From Verrucomicrobium sp. (GTDB lineage Bacteria; Verrucomicrobiota; Verrucomicrobiia; Methylacidiphilales; GAS474), in assembly GCA_028283855.1 (NCBI GenBank), contig JAPWJX010000003.1:682001-746000 (forward strand): a DNA stretch of 64,000 nt. Reading direction: 5' to 3'. Below the pieces are notes generated by a model. The model was not told the origin of the DNA, did not search any database, and was given only the letters and a program-made list of their open reading frames with translations. Below are positions 35,875-43,652 of this stretch, one piece after another. Position 1 is the stretch's first letter. The number at the start of each line of letters is the position of its first letter. A program made the translations under genes and the position numbers.

Positions 35875-37589
35875 AGAACGGCCTGCTCATCGTCGCCGAC
35901 CGGCGGCTCCCCGCCTCATGGGAGAAGGCGCTGGCCTTGGAGGAGGCGGCCCGCCGGGAAGGCCGCAGCGCCGTCCTGCGCGACGCGGCGGAGCTGGAAA
36001 TCCCCCTCGATTTCATCGGCCACGTCGGCGAGGCCCCCTTCCGTGAGGCCTATCTCCATATCTTGCGCTCGATCTACGCGGTGCTGGGCCGCTTCTACGA
36101 GATGGCGGAGATCGTCGCCGTTCCGCCGCTGCCCGATCCGGTCCGGCACGCCCTGAGCGACGTGGAGGGCCTCCGCTTCCGCGTGGAGGAGGCCGCGCCC
36201 GCCGCTCCTGCGGCCGAGGCGGCGGAGCCGCCTGCGGCCTTCTCCTCCGCCCTGGTCGTGGCGCAGGACGTGATGCCGCACAGCACGAAGACCTCGGAGG
36301 CGATCCTGCGGGCCTGCCGCGCCCTGGGCCTGCCCGCCGTGGCGCGGGACGGCTCGATCCTGCGGCTGATGGCCGACATCGAGTCCCAGTTCGTCGCCGA
36401 CCCGGAGGCGGCGTGGGCGGAGGCGCGGGAGCGGGTGCGGGGCCTGTACGGCGCCACGGTGCGCGAGCACGCCCGCCCGGGCGGTCCTGGCGCGGCGGTC
36501 CTGGCGCTCGACCTTAACTGGTTCTTCGACGAGGCCCTCTTCCTCGACGATCCAGCCGTCTCCCGCATCTACTCCTTCTGGTTCGACGACCCGAAGGCCT
36601 GGTGCGCCTATCCGAACACGTGTTTTCCGGGCGCGCTCGACCGTTTCCAGGCCGCCCTCCGCCATCCCAAGGTTCTGCACTGCTGTTACGGTCAGGGGCA
36701 GCGGGAGGAGCTGCACGCGTTGGGCATCACGGGCACGCGCCTGAGCTACCTGGCGGCCGCCCCGGAGTATCTCCGTCACCGGGCCGCGCCGGAGGTGACG
36801 GCCCGCGCCTCCTTCATCGGCAATCCGGGGCTGCGCATCCCGCCCACCCCGCAGATCCTGGCCCTGCTGGAAAGGGGGGCGGAGCTGCCGGAGATCCGGG
36901 AGGAGGCCCGCCGCGCCGCCATGGCTCACGCCATGGTTTATCTGCACAAGCCCTTGGCGAAGGAGCCGGCCGTGCGGGCCCTCCTCGCGCAGGCCCTGGT
37001 CATGCGGGCGGCGGAGCCCTATGTCTCCGCCACCGCCCTGCTGGTCCGCGCCGGGCGGGACTACCCCGGCGCGTTGGAGGCGATCAATGAGGCGGGGGAA
37101 ATTCTCAACGCCGCGATGTTCGTGAAGATGACCAACCAGTTCGACCGCCCCGCCCTGGTCCACCGCCTTTGGAAGGCGGGACTCCTGGACGTTTACAGCG
37201 CGCAGGGGGAGTGGGAAAAATACGGCGTGAAGTCGGCCCCCGATATTCCTTTCCCGCAGCTGCCCGCCGCCTACCAGCGCCACGCCTGCCATCTGAACGG
37301 CTACAACTCCTTGCGGGACGCCACGGCCAACGAGAAGCTTTTCGAGATCGCCGCCTGCGGCCGCGTGTCCGTCAACCTCCTTTCCCCCGACGTCCGCCAC
37401 TGCTATGCCGACGGGGAGGTGGCCTGCGCCCGTTCCCTGGAGGAAGCGGAGGCGCAAGTCCGCCGCTTTCTCTCCGATCCCGGCGAGGCGCTGGAGTGGG
37501 GCGATCGGGCCCGCCGCCGCACGGCCCGGCAGCATCTGTGGACCCACCGGCTGCGCGACTTGTTCGCCCAGGAGGCGGGCGGGCGATGA
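35871..37589 (+). CDS. CgeB-like glycosyltransferase
   Basis: A 572-residue protein with GTG start at 35871, overlapping the preceding stop. An N-terminal region with unknown role precedes a glycosyltransferase part similar to CgeB/DUF3880 proteins: IYSFWFDDPKAWC, then RASFIGNPGLRIPP, and near the C-terminus NEKLFEIAACGRVSVNLL with HCYADGEV, the typical acceptor loop of GT1-like enzymes. The gene at 42169-43443 is a shorter paralogue (TAAFWFDDPYRP; RVFQTTACARPLL). Probably a protein or polysaccharide glycosyltransferase of the flagellin island. Confidence 0.72.
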   Translation: MKNGLLIVADRRLPASWEKALALEEAARREGRSAVLRDAAELEIPLDFIGHVGEAPFREAYLHILRSIYAVLGRFYEMAEIVAVPPLPDPVRHALSDVEGLRFRVEEAAPAAPAAEAAEPPAAFSSALVVAQDVMPHSTKTSEAILRACRALGLPAVARDGSILRLMADIESQFVADPEAAWAEARERVRGLYGATVREHARPGGPGAAVLALDLNWFFDEALFLDDPAVSRIYSFWFDDPKAWCAYPNTCFPGALDRFQAALRHPKVLHCCYGQGQREELHALGITGTRLSYLAAAPEYLRHRAAPEVTARASFIGNPGLRIPPTPQILALLERGAELPEIREEARRAAMAHAMVYLHKPLAKEPAVRALLAQALVMRAAEPYVSATALLVRAGRDYPGALEAINEAGEILNAAMFVKMTNQFDRPALVHRLWKAGLLDVYSAQGEWEKYGVKSAPDIPFPQLPAAYQRHACHLNGYNSLRDATANEKLFEIAACGRVSVNLLSPDVRHCYADGEVACARSLEEAEAQVRRFLSDPGEALEWGDRARRRTARQHLWTHRLRDLFAQEAGGR

Positions 37590-39355
37590 GCGCCGTCGCC
37601 CCGCTCATGGCGGCCCTCCAGCAGGGCCGGATCGACGAGGCCGCCGTCCTGCGCGGCCTGGAGCCGGTCCTGGCCCAGGACCCGACGCAGCCGGAGGCGC
37701 TGAGCGCGGCCGGCTTCTGCCTGCTGCGGCTGGGGAAGGCGGCGGAGGCGGTCCAGCTCCTCGACCTGGCGCTCCAACGGCAGCCGGACCACTGGATGGC
37801 CCGCGTGAATCGGGCGGAGGCGCTCCGTGCCGCCGGGCGCCCCGCGGAGGCGGCCGCCGATTACGAGCGGGCGCTGGCCCAGCGCGCCCACCCGGAGCTT
37901 TGGGTCAATCTGGCCGCCGCGCTCCAGGCCGCGGGCGGCCCGGCGGCGGCCCGCGCGATCCCCGCGTTGGAGGAGGCCCTCCGCCTCGACCCCGATTCCT
38001 TCGCCGCGTGGAATAACCTGGGCCTCCACCGGGAGGACGCCGGGCAGATGGAGGAGGCGCTGGCCTGCTTCGAGAAGGCGGCCTCCCTGGTGCCTCCCGG
38101 CACGGAGGAGGAGAAGGAGGTGGCGGAAAATCTTCAGCGCCTCTTCTTCGAAAAGGGGGAGGCTCACCGGAAGGACGAGACACCCGGGGCGGCGGACCGC
38201 GCCCGCGCGTTTTACGAGGGGGCGATTGCCCGTTATCCCCATTTGGCCGGGCTTTATTTGAGCCAGGGCAACTTCTGGCTCGACCAGTGCGAGATGGAGC
38301 GCGCCCGCGCCACCTTCGCCAAGCTCCTGGAATTGGAGCCGGAAAACCCTGTCGGGCTGGTCAATTACGGGGTGGCGCTCAATTTCCTGGGGCGGCCCCA
38401 GGAGGCTCTGGACTGCTATGCCCGGGCGGAAAAGCGGAACCCGGATGAGGAGGTTTCCGCCCGCCTCCGCTGGAACCGGTCCTTTTCCCTTCTGGCCCTG
38501 GGGCGGCTGCGGGAGGGGTTCCGGGACTACGAGGAACGCTTCGGCCAGGGGCACGTGCCCCGGCTTTCCGGCCTGCGCTGGGAGGGGGGTGCTTTTTCGG
38601 GAAAAACCCTTCTCCTCCAGACGGAGCAGGGTTTCGGTGACGCCATCCAGTTTGTCCGCTACGCGGTGCGGGCCAAGGCGCTCTCTCCGGACGGGCGGGT
38701 GGTGGCGGCCTGCGGCCCGGCGCTCACGCGCCTTTTTCAAAGGGCCCGGGGGATCGACGCCGTCGTCCCCCTGGATAATCCGGGGCCTTACGATTTTCAG
38801 ATCCCTCTCATGTCCCTGCCGCTGGTTTTCGGCACGGAGGCGGCGACGATCCCGGGGGAGGTTCCCTACTTCGACCTGCCCGCGGGGCCCCGCGCGCCGG
38901 GCCCGCTCCGGATCGGCCTGGTCTGGTCGGGCAATCCGAAGTTCCAGAACGACCGGCGGCGTTCCTGCCCGCTTTCCCTTCTGGCGCCGCTGGGCGCCCT
39001 GCCCGGCACGGAGTGGCACAGCCTGCAATACGGCCCGGCGGCCGGGGAGGCCGCCGCCCATCCCTGGCTGCGCGGCGCCCCGGCGGACCTGGCCGATTTT
39101 TACGAGACGGCCCTGCGGATGCAGGAGCTGGACCTGATCCTCTCCGTCGACACGGCGGCGGGCCATCTGGCGGGGGCGCTGGGGCGGCCTCTTTGGTTTC
39201 TGTTGCCCCACGCTTCCGAGTGGCGCTGGCTGCGGGATAGGGACGATTCTCCCTGGTATCCCACGGCGCGCCTCTTCCGCCAGCCGGCGGAGGGGGATTG
39301 GGCCGGGCTGGTCCGGGCGCTGGAGGCGGCGCTGCGCGAAAAGGCCCGGAAATAG
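37586..39355 (+). CDS. TPR protein with GT9-like glycosyltransferase domain (3 of 3)
   Basis: A 589-residue protein, the longest of the three. Many TPRs cover about 1-320 (AAWNNLGLHREDAGQMEEAL, LVNYGVALNFLGRPQEALD). The glycosyltransferase part has TEQGFGDAIQFVRYAV, RIGLVWSGNPKFQNDRRRSC, DTAAGHLAGALGRPLWFLLP and WYPTARLFRQP. ATG 37586 overlaps the stop of the CgeB-like gene. It is the last gene of the operon and is followed by a hairpin shared with the convergent flagellin gene. Confidence 0.8.
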   Translation: MSAVAPLMAALQQGRIDEAAVLRGLEPVLAQDPTQPEALSAAGFCLLRLGKAAEAVQLLDLALQRQPDHWMARVNRAEALRAAGRPAEAAADYERALAQRAHPELWVNLAAALQAAGGPAAARAIPALEEALRLDPDSFAAWNNLGLHREDAGQMEEALACFEKAASLVPPGTEEEKEVAENLQRLFFEKGEAHRKDETPGAADRARAFYEGAIARYPHLAGLYLSQGNFWLDQCEMERARATFAKLLELEPENPVGLVNYGVALNFLGRPQEALDCYARAEKRNPDEEVSARLRWNRSFSLLALGRLREGFRDYEERFGQGHVPRLSGLRWEGGAFSGKTLLLQTEQGFGDAIQFVRYAVRAKALSPDGRVVAACGPALTRLFQRARGIDAVVPLDNPGPYDFQIPLMSLPLVFGTEAATIPGEVPYFDLPAGPRAPGPLRIGLVWSGNPKFQNDRRRSCPLSLLAPLGALPGTEWHSLQYGPAAGEAAAHPWLRGAPADLADFYETALRMQELDLILSVDTAAGHLAGALGRPLWFLLPHASEWRWLRDRDDSPWYPTARLFRQPAEGDWAGLVRALEAALREKARK

Positions 39356-39363
39356 ACGCCAAA

Positions 39364-39393
39364 AAGCCGGCCCCCCTTGCGAGGGGCCGGCTT
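39364..39393 (-). terminator. Intrinsic terminator of flagellin gene 1 (bidirectional hairpin)
   Basis: AAGCCGGCCCC (39364-39374) pairs with GGGGCCGGCTT (39383-39393). Read on the minus strand the stem is followed by a T-run (TTTTT), a good terminator for the flagellin gene; the hairpin also lies nine bases past the + strand glycosyltransferase stop. Confidence 0.8.
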
Positions 39394-39417
39394 GCGATTC
39401 AAGCCGCTAAGCGAGGC

Positions 39418-40233
39418 TTAGAGGTTCTGGATCAGGCTCAACACGTTCTTCTGAACGGAGTTCGCCTGGGACAGAGCTGCCGTGGCGGACTGGACCAGGA
39501 TGTTGTACTTGGACACCTCGGTCGAGGCCTGGGCGACATCGAGATCGGCGATGGCGCTGTTGGCGGCGGTCAGGTTGGTCGATTCCGTCTGCATGTTCTG
39601 GCTGTAGAAGTTGAACTTGGAGATGTCCGCGTTCACCTTCGCGCGCCGGGTCGTGATGCAGGTCAGGGCCGCGTTGACGGCGGTGAGGGCGGCGGTGGCC
39701 AGGGACGTGGTGCTCACCGAGTAGGTGCCCAAGCCCAGGCTGGTCGCATTGCCCACCGTGGTCAGCGAGAGGCTGTCCGCATGCCCCTGGGAGTCGATGG
39801 AAACGCTGATGCTCCCGGAGGTGAACAGCGTGGTACCGTCGAAGCCCGCATTGGAAGCGATCGTGCTGATCTGGCTCTGCAGGTTCTGGAACTCAACGTC
39901 GTAGTTGGCGAGGTCGCTCGTGCCGAAGGCACCGTTAGTCGCCTCTTGGGCCAGTTCCGACATGCGGGTCAACTCGGTCTGGATAGTCGAGAGGAAGCCG
40001 TCGAGGGTCTGGGCCGCGGAAACGACCGCGTTCACGCCATTAACGCCCGCATTCAGGCGGGTGATCTGGGCGGAGAGATTTCCGCTCACTGCCAGACCCG
40101 CTGCGTCCGCGCTGGCAACCGACAGTCGAGAGCCCGAAGAGAGCTGCGAAAGGGATTGCGTCAGCGCGTTGTTGTTCTTGTTGAGGTAATACGTGGCCTG
40201 CGTGGCCGCGATATTCGTGGAGATAACTGCCAT
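39418..40233 (-). CDS. Flagellin 1
   Basis: A 271-residue filament subunit, short because it has only the D0/D1 core. The N-terminus MAVISTNIAATQATYYLNKN and SQLSSGSRL, with NAGVNGVNAVVSAAQTLDG, and the C-terminus ILVQSATAALSQANSVQKN are flagellin-like. The conserved C-terminal R-A-x-x-G-A-x-x-N-R box is replaced by RRAKVNADISKFNF, and there is an unusual Cys in ALTCITTRRA. A good ribosome site (AAAAGGAG) sits before the ATG. It is about 90% identical to flagellin 2 by eye. It needs FliS (8843) for export. Confidence 0.93.
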   Translation of the reverse strand: MAVISTNIAATQATYYLNKNNNALTQSLSQLSSGSRLSVASADAAGLAVSGNLSAQITRLNAGVNGVNAVVSAAQTLDGFLSTIQTELTRMSELAQEATNGAFGTSDLANYDVEFQNLQSQISTIASNAGFDGTTLFTSGSISVSIDSQGHADSLSLTTVGNATSLGLGTYSVSTTSLATAALTAVNAALTCITTRRAKVNADISKFNFYSQNMQTESTNLTAANSAIADLDVAQASTEVSKYNILVQSATAALSQANSVQKNVLSLIQNL

Positions 40234-40317
40234 AGAACTCCTTTTCCGTATTCCCAGGGAGGGCCCCGGGCGCTGGAATCATTCCAGACTCGCCGAATTC
40301 CGGGCTTCGGCAGCCCC

Positions 40318-40336
40318 GACCGACTTCCTGTCAGTC
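40318..40336 (-). promoter_or_regulatory. AGGA-loop hairpin in flagellin 1 leader (CsrA-site-like)
   Basis: On the minus strand GACTGAC-AGGAA-GTCGGTC forms a 7-bp stem with one G-T pair and the loop AGGAA. CsrA sites are hairpins with GGA in the loop (consensus ACANGGANGU). It lies between the promoter and the ribosome site. The same position in the two other flagellin leaders also has an AGGA-loop hairpin with different stem bases. Confidence 0.55.
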
Positions 40337-40346
40337 CGTATTACGT

Positions 40347-40374
40347 TTTTCGGAAGGAGATGGCAGCGACTTGA
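40347..40374 (-). promoter_or_regulatory. Sigma-28-type promoter of flagellin 1
   Basis: Minus strand: TCAAGTCG (TCAA at 40374-40371), 16 bases from the end of TCAA to TCCGAAAA (40354-40347). Six of eight -10 positions match GCCGATAA. About 113 bases separate it from the ATG at 40233, giving a long leader. Confidence 0.6.
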
Positions 40375-40417
40375 GGTTTTTTTTCAAAAATTCAACGCCA
40401 CGCGAAACCCCGCCGCA

Positions 40418-40442
40418 CCCCTCCCCCCGTCAGGGGGAGGGG
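40418..40442 (-). terminator. Terminator-like hairpin after flagellin 2
   Basis: A strong G/C stem, CCCCTCCCCC paired with GGGGGAGGGG around a short loop, lies 27 bases past the flagellin 2 stop. No T-run follows directly; an A/T-rich stretch comes about 30 bases later. It may act with Rho or as a 3' stabiliser. Confidence 0.5.
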
Positions 40443-40468
40443 CGGCCGGCGAGGGGAACTGCCCGGGA

Positions 40469-41284
40469 TTAGAGGTTCTGGATCAGGGTTAACACATTCT
40501 TCTGCACACTGTTAGCCTGGGACAGAGCCGCCGTGGCGGACTGGACCATGATGTTGTACTTGGACACCTGCGTGGAGGCGGCCGCCACGTCAAGGTCGGC
40601 GATGGCGCTGTTGGCCGCGGTCAGGTTGGTCGCTTCCGTCTGCATGTTCTGGCTGTAGAAGTTGAACTTGGAGATGTCCGCGTTCACCTTCGCGCGCCGG
40701 GTCGTGATGCAGGTCAGGGCCGCGTTGACGGCGGTGAGGGCGGCGGTGGCCAGGGACGTGGTGCTCACCGAGTAGGTGCCCAAGCCCAGGCTGGTCGCGT
40801 TACCCACCGTGGTCAGCGCCATGCTGTCCATGTGGCCTTGGGAGTCGATGGAGACCCCGATGCTGCCCGTGGTGAACAGCGCGGTGCCGTCGAAGCCCGC
40901 GTTGGAGGCGATGGCGCTGATCTGGCTCTGCAGGTTCTGGAACTCCACGTCGTAGTTGGCCAGGTCGGTCGTGCCGAAGGCGCCGTTGGTCGCCTCCTGG
41001 GCCAGTTCCGACATGCGGGTCAACTCCGTCTGGATGGTCGACAGGAAGCCGTCCAGGGTCTGCGCGGCGCCCACCAAGGCGTTCACCCCGTTCACACCCG
41101 CGTTGAGGCGGCTGATGGAAGCGGTGAGATTGCCGCTGACCGCCAGGCCCGCCGCGTCGTTGCTAGGGATCGCCAGGCGGGAGCCCGAGGAAAGCTCGGA
41201 CAGCGACTGGGTCAACGCGGTGTTGTTCTTGTTGAGGTAATACGTGGCCTGGGTGGCCGCGATGTTCGTCGTAATGACTGCCAT
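40469..41284 (-). CDS. Flagellin 2
   Basis: A 271-residue flagellin nearly identical to flagellin 1, starting MAVITTNIAATQATYYLNKN and ending VQKNVLTLIQNL. Differences concentrate near residues 37-52 and the end of the D1 loop. It has the same unusual Cys (ALTCITTRRA). The ribosome site is AGGAG nine bases before the ATG. It has its own promoter and hairpin leader; flagellin 1 follows after 235 bases, so each gene seems to be its own transcript. The two likely arose by tandem duplication together with their leaders. Confidence 0.93.
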   Translation of the reverse strand: MAVITTNIAATQATYYLNKNNTALTQSLSELSSGSRLAIPSNDAAGLAVSGNLTASISRLNAGVNGVNALVGAAQTLDGFLSTIQTELTRMSELAQEATNGAFGTTDLANYDVEFQNLQSQISAIASNAGFDGTALFTTGSIGVSIDSQGHMDSMALTTVGNATSLGLGTYSVSTTSLATAALTAVNAALTCITTRRAKVNADISKFNFYSQNMQTEATNLTAANSAIADLDVAAASTQVSKYNIMVQSATAALSQANSVQKNVLTLIQNL

Positions 41285-41376
41285 ATACTATTACTCCTAA
41301 GTTCCGTCCGATTCATTCGGGCGGCACCGGGAATTTCTTCCCGGCCTTTCGCCGGATTCGAGGCTCCGGCCGCCTT

Positions 41377-41397
41377 CAGCCGACATCCTATCGACTG
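41377..41397 (-). promoter_or_regulatory. AGGA-loop hairpin in flagellin 2 leader (CsrA-site-like)
   Basis: Minus strand: CAGTCGA-TAGGATG-TCGGCTG. The stem pairs with compensatory changes relative to the flagellin 1 hairpin, while the loop keeps AGGA; ATAGGATG is close to the CsrA consensus core. It is downstream of the promoter and about 93 bases before the ATG. Confidence 0.55.
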
Positions 41398-41407
41398 CTT
41401 ACTCCTT

Positions 41408-41435
41408 ACATCGGCGGCCGGGGGGGGAGACTTTA
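41408..41435 (-). promoter_or_regulatory. Sigma-28-type promoter of flagellin 2
   Basis: Minus strand: TAAAGTCT (TAAA at 41435-41432), 16 bases after TAAA, then GCCGATGT (41415-41408). The best promoter match of the set; the ATG is 123 bases downstream. Confidence 0.72.
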
Positions 41436-41959
41436 GAAAAAAATGAAAAAAGGCACGACGGGGCCTTCGGCGTCCGGATTTTAAGCCGAAGCCGCTGGGC
41501 CGGAGCGTCTGCCACGTTCCTGCTGCGGAACCGGTCCGTTCCCCGTTTTTATGCGGGAAGAACCGGTTTCGATCCCCTGCGGGATCGAGGTGCGGTGGGA
41601 TTTCCGCCGCCGGACCGGGAGTCGGTGCGGGGGGTGCCATCCATGGCGCAAGGCGGCTTTGGGGCGCGGGCGTTCTTAGAGCGCGGCCAGGTCCTGCGAG
41701 GGCGCGGCCCAGGCCTGCGGCGGGTGCGCCGCCGGCGGGGATCGCGGATCGAAGGTCCTGGAGCGTGGAGGACGCCTGGCCTTTTAAGGGGGGCTTGCGT
41801 CAACCGCTTCCTGCGGAACCGTCCTTTTCCTGGCGGAACAAGGAGGTTTCGGCCGGGGAGGCCGAGGTGGGGGGCTTAGGCATGGGGCAGCGCGGCAGAG
41901 CCGGGCTGGGCCATGACAGGATTAGAGGGATGCCATCGGGGAGGCAGGGGCCACGCGTT
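41436..41959. other. Decayed region between flagellin 2 promoter and a flagellin remnant
   Basis: About 520 bases with no convincing gene. It begins with an A-rich stretch and includes two similar segments, near 41505-41545 and 41796-41835, each reading GCGTC, then TTCCTG, CGGAACCG, TCC, suggestive of a short direct repeat. No flagellin coding sequence beyond the first codons of the remnant could be recognised, so the body of a third flagellin gene has been deleted or mutated away. Confidence 0.5.
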
Positions 41960-42010
41960 TCAGGTGGCGGGCGGTTTTGGGAAACCGCGCTTCGTGGCAA
42001 GAACTGCCGT
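41960..42010 (-). pseudogene. 5' remnant of a third flagellin gene
   Basis: On the minus strand AAAAGGAGGTCTT-ACG-GCAGTTCTTGCCACGAA closely matches the flagellin 1 start region AAAAGGAGTTCT-ATG-GCAGTTATCTCCACGAA. The start codon ATG is ACG (42010-42008). Only about seven codons align; the frame then reaches TGA at 41962-41960, with a perfect hairpin (GCGGTTT/AAACCGC) at 41971-41988. Promoter and leader upstream remain recognisable. Confidence 0.75.
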
Positions 42011-42095
42011 AAGACCTCCTTTTCTTTCTGTCCGAATCTTTCGGCCAGGCTGGAATCATTCCAGGCTTTGCCGGATTCCGGGCTCCGGCGGCCTC

Positions 42096-42112
42096 ACCGA
42101 CTTCCTGTCGGT
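42096..42112 (-). promoter_or_regulatory. AGGA-loop hairpin in the remnant flagellin leader
   Basis: Minus strand: ACCGAC-AGGAA-GTCGGT, a perfect 6-bp stem with AGGAA loop, at the same place relative to the promoter as in the two intact flagellin leaders. Flanking segments (GGAATGATTCC, CCGGAATCCGGC) also match. Confidence 0.55.
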
Positions 42113-42122
42113 TCTACATTTT

Positions 42123-42150
42123 GCTTCGGCCCCCGGGAGGGCCGACTTGA
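42123..42150 (-). promoter_or_regulatory. Sigma-28-type promoter of the flagellin remnant
   Basis: Minus strand: TCAAGTCG (TCAA at 42150-42147), 16 bases, GCCGAAGC (42130-42123). It still looks usable and would transcribe the decayed region toward flagellin 2. Confidence 0.5.
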
Positions 42151-42168
42151 GTAGAATTTCGCAGAGGC

Positions 42169-43443
42169 TCAAAAAATCCCGAGCGCCGGTAGAACCTGTT
42201 CGACCCGGTGATTCCAGGTGTGGGCGGCCCGGAAGCGGGCGTGCCCCGCCCGGGCCAGGGTCTCCCGCTCCCGGGGCGCGGCCAGCAGGCGGGCCAGGCG
42301 TGCCTGGAATTCTTCCGGGGAGCGGTAGCAGGCGATCTCTGTTCCCTCCGCGAAGCATTCGAGGAGTTCCGGCTTCACGTCGGTCAAAAGGGGGCGGGCG
42401 CAGGCCGTCGTCTGAAAGACGCGGAAGGGGATGCCGCCGTCGACCGATTGGGGATCGGTGGCCTGGAGGTGGACGGCGCCCCGGGCGTAAAGGGGGGCCA
42501 GGCCCCGGCCGTTCCAGGCGGCGGTGTCTTCCACGTGGAGGGGGTGGGGGCCGCCGGGCAAAAGGGAGCGGAGGGCGGCCTCGTCCGCCTGGGTGTTCTC
42601 CACGTTGCCGCAGAGCAGGAGGACGGGGGCGACCTGCCGGGCCGCCCGGAGCATGCGGAGGCGGACCTCGTTCTTCCCCAGCATCCAGGCCAGACCCCGC
42701 AGGCGCAGGACGGCGTCGGGATCGCGGGCCTCCAGGCCGGCGGCCTCGGCGCGGAGGCGCTCCGGCAGGGCGGCGGCGAGCTGTTCCAGGAGGGAGAAAG
42801 GGTTGCCGCCGCCCAGGCCGGGGGCTTCCGCCAGGGCGGCGCGGAGCTGGCGGGCCAGCTTGGAGAGGACCGGGGGAAGCCGCCGTTCCAGGCCCGCCAG
42901 GTGGAGCGGATCGGCCAGGGTGCCGATGAAGACGGCCAGGTTTTCCTCTCCCGGATGGGGCGGCAGGGGGTGGAACTCCTCCGGATCGGCGGCCAGGTGG
43001 ACCGGCAGGGAGGGGACGCCGTGCCGGTCCGCCAGCCAGGCGCGCCAATAGCCGTCCCAGACGAAGTGGCGGACCTGCGGAAGCCGCAGCGCGTCGAGGA
43101 AGCCGGGGGAGCCCGCCCAGCGCTGGACGGGGCGGTAGGGGTCGTCGAACCAGAAGGCGGCGGTCGGCACCTCCCGGATCTCCGGGCGGGAGAAAAAGCC
43201 GGGCCGGGTGAAGGAAAGGGCGCTGGCGGTGAAGAGGGCCGCCGGGCGGTGGCGGGCGATCCAGGCGGCCAGGGCGGCCTCCGTTTCCTCCGGCGGGACG
43301 TTGGGGTGGCGCAGGGCCCGTTCCTCCACCTCGTGCCCGGCCTTGCGCAGGGCGGTGTTCCACTGCTCCAAAGCCAGGTGGCGGAGCCCCTCCAGCGGCT
43401 GCAGGGAGAGAAAGCGCAGCTTTTCGGGCTTTTGAGCCGTCAC
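42169..43443 (-). CDS. CgeB-like glycosyltransferase (flagellin island)
   Basis: A 424-residue protein starting at GTG 43443, paralogous to the one at 35871-37589: TAAFWFDDPYRPVQRW, VFIGTLADPLHLAG, LYARGAVHLQATDPQS and FRVFQTTACARPLLTDVKP with CFAEGTEIACYRSPEEF, the nucleotide-sugar loop of GT1-like enzymes. TATATA lies about eight bases upstream, so the transcript leader may be very short. It is divergent from the CPXCG gene. It sits beside the flagellins and probably takes part in their modification; the sugar is unknown. Confidence 0.72.
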   Translation of the reverse strand: MTAQKPEKLRFLSLQPLEGLRHLALEQWNTALRKAGHEVEERALRHPNVPPEETEAALAAWIARHRPAALFTASALSFTRPGFFSRPEIREVPTAAFWFDDPYRPVQRWAGSPGFLDALRLPQVRHFVWDGYWRAWLADRHGVPSLPVHLAADPEEFHPLPPHPGEENLAVFIGTLADPLHLAGLERRLPPVLSKLARQLRAALAEAPGLGGGNPFSLLEQLAAALPERLRAEAAGLEARDPDAVLRLRGLAWMLGKNEVRLRMLRAARQVAPVLLLCGNVENTQADEAALRSLLPGGPHPLHVEDTAAWNGRGLAPLYARGAVHLQATDPQSVDGGIPFRVFQTTACARPLLTDVKPELLECFAEGTEIACYRSPEEFQARLARLLAAPRERETLARAGHARFRAAHTWNHRVEQVLPALGIF

Positions 43444-43469
43444 GCGTTTATATATAGGATCAAAGCCCC

Positions 43470-43652
43470 ATGTTGGTCGAAGTCCAAATCGAGTGCCCCC
43501 ATTGCGGCGCCGTCTTCACGACGGTGGCCGACACGTCCGAGGGCGATTACACGACGGTGGAGGACTGCGCCGTCTGCTGCCGCCCGATGGAGCTGTCCTT
43601 TTCCTGCGCGGAGCCGGGCCGCCTGGACGGGACGGAGGTCCGCCCGCTATGA
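43470..43652 (+). CDS. CPXCG motif-containing cysteine-rich protein
   Basis: A 60-residue protein with CPHCG near the N-terminus and EDCAVCCRPMEL in the middle, the two-Cys-pair pattern of the CPXCG family (small zinc-ribbon-like proteins of unknown role, common in proteobacteria and PVC bacteria). Its TGA overlaps the ATG of coaX-trpA, so it heads the coaX-trpA-ruvX-truA-trmL operon. Confidence 0.88.
   Translation: MLVEVQIECPHCGAVFTTVADTSEGDYTTVEDCAVCCRPMELSFSCAEPGRLDGTEVRPL

Noticed and set aside
41436-41959. Remaining body of the third flagellin
   Set aside because: No segment could be matched to the middle or C-terminal codons of the intact flagellins, so only the 5' end is called.
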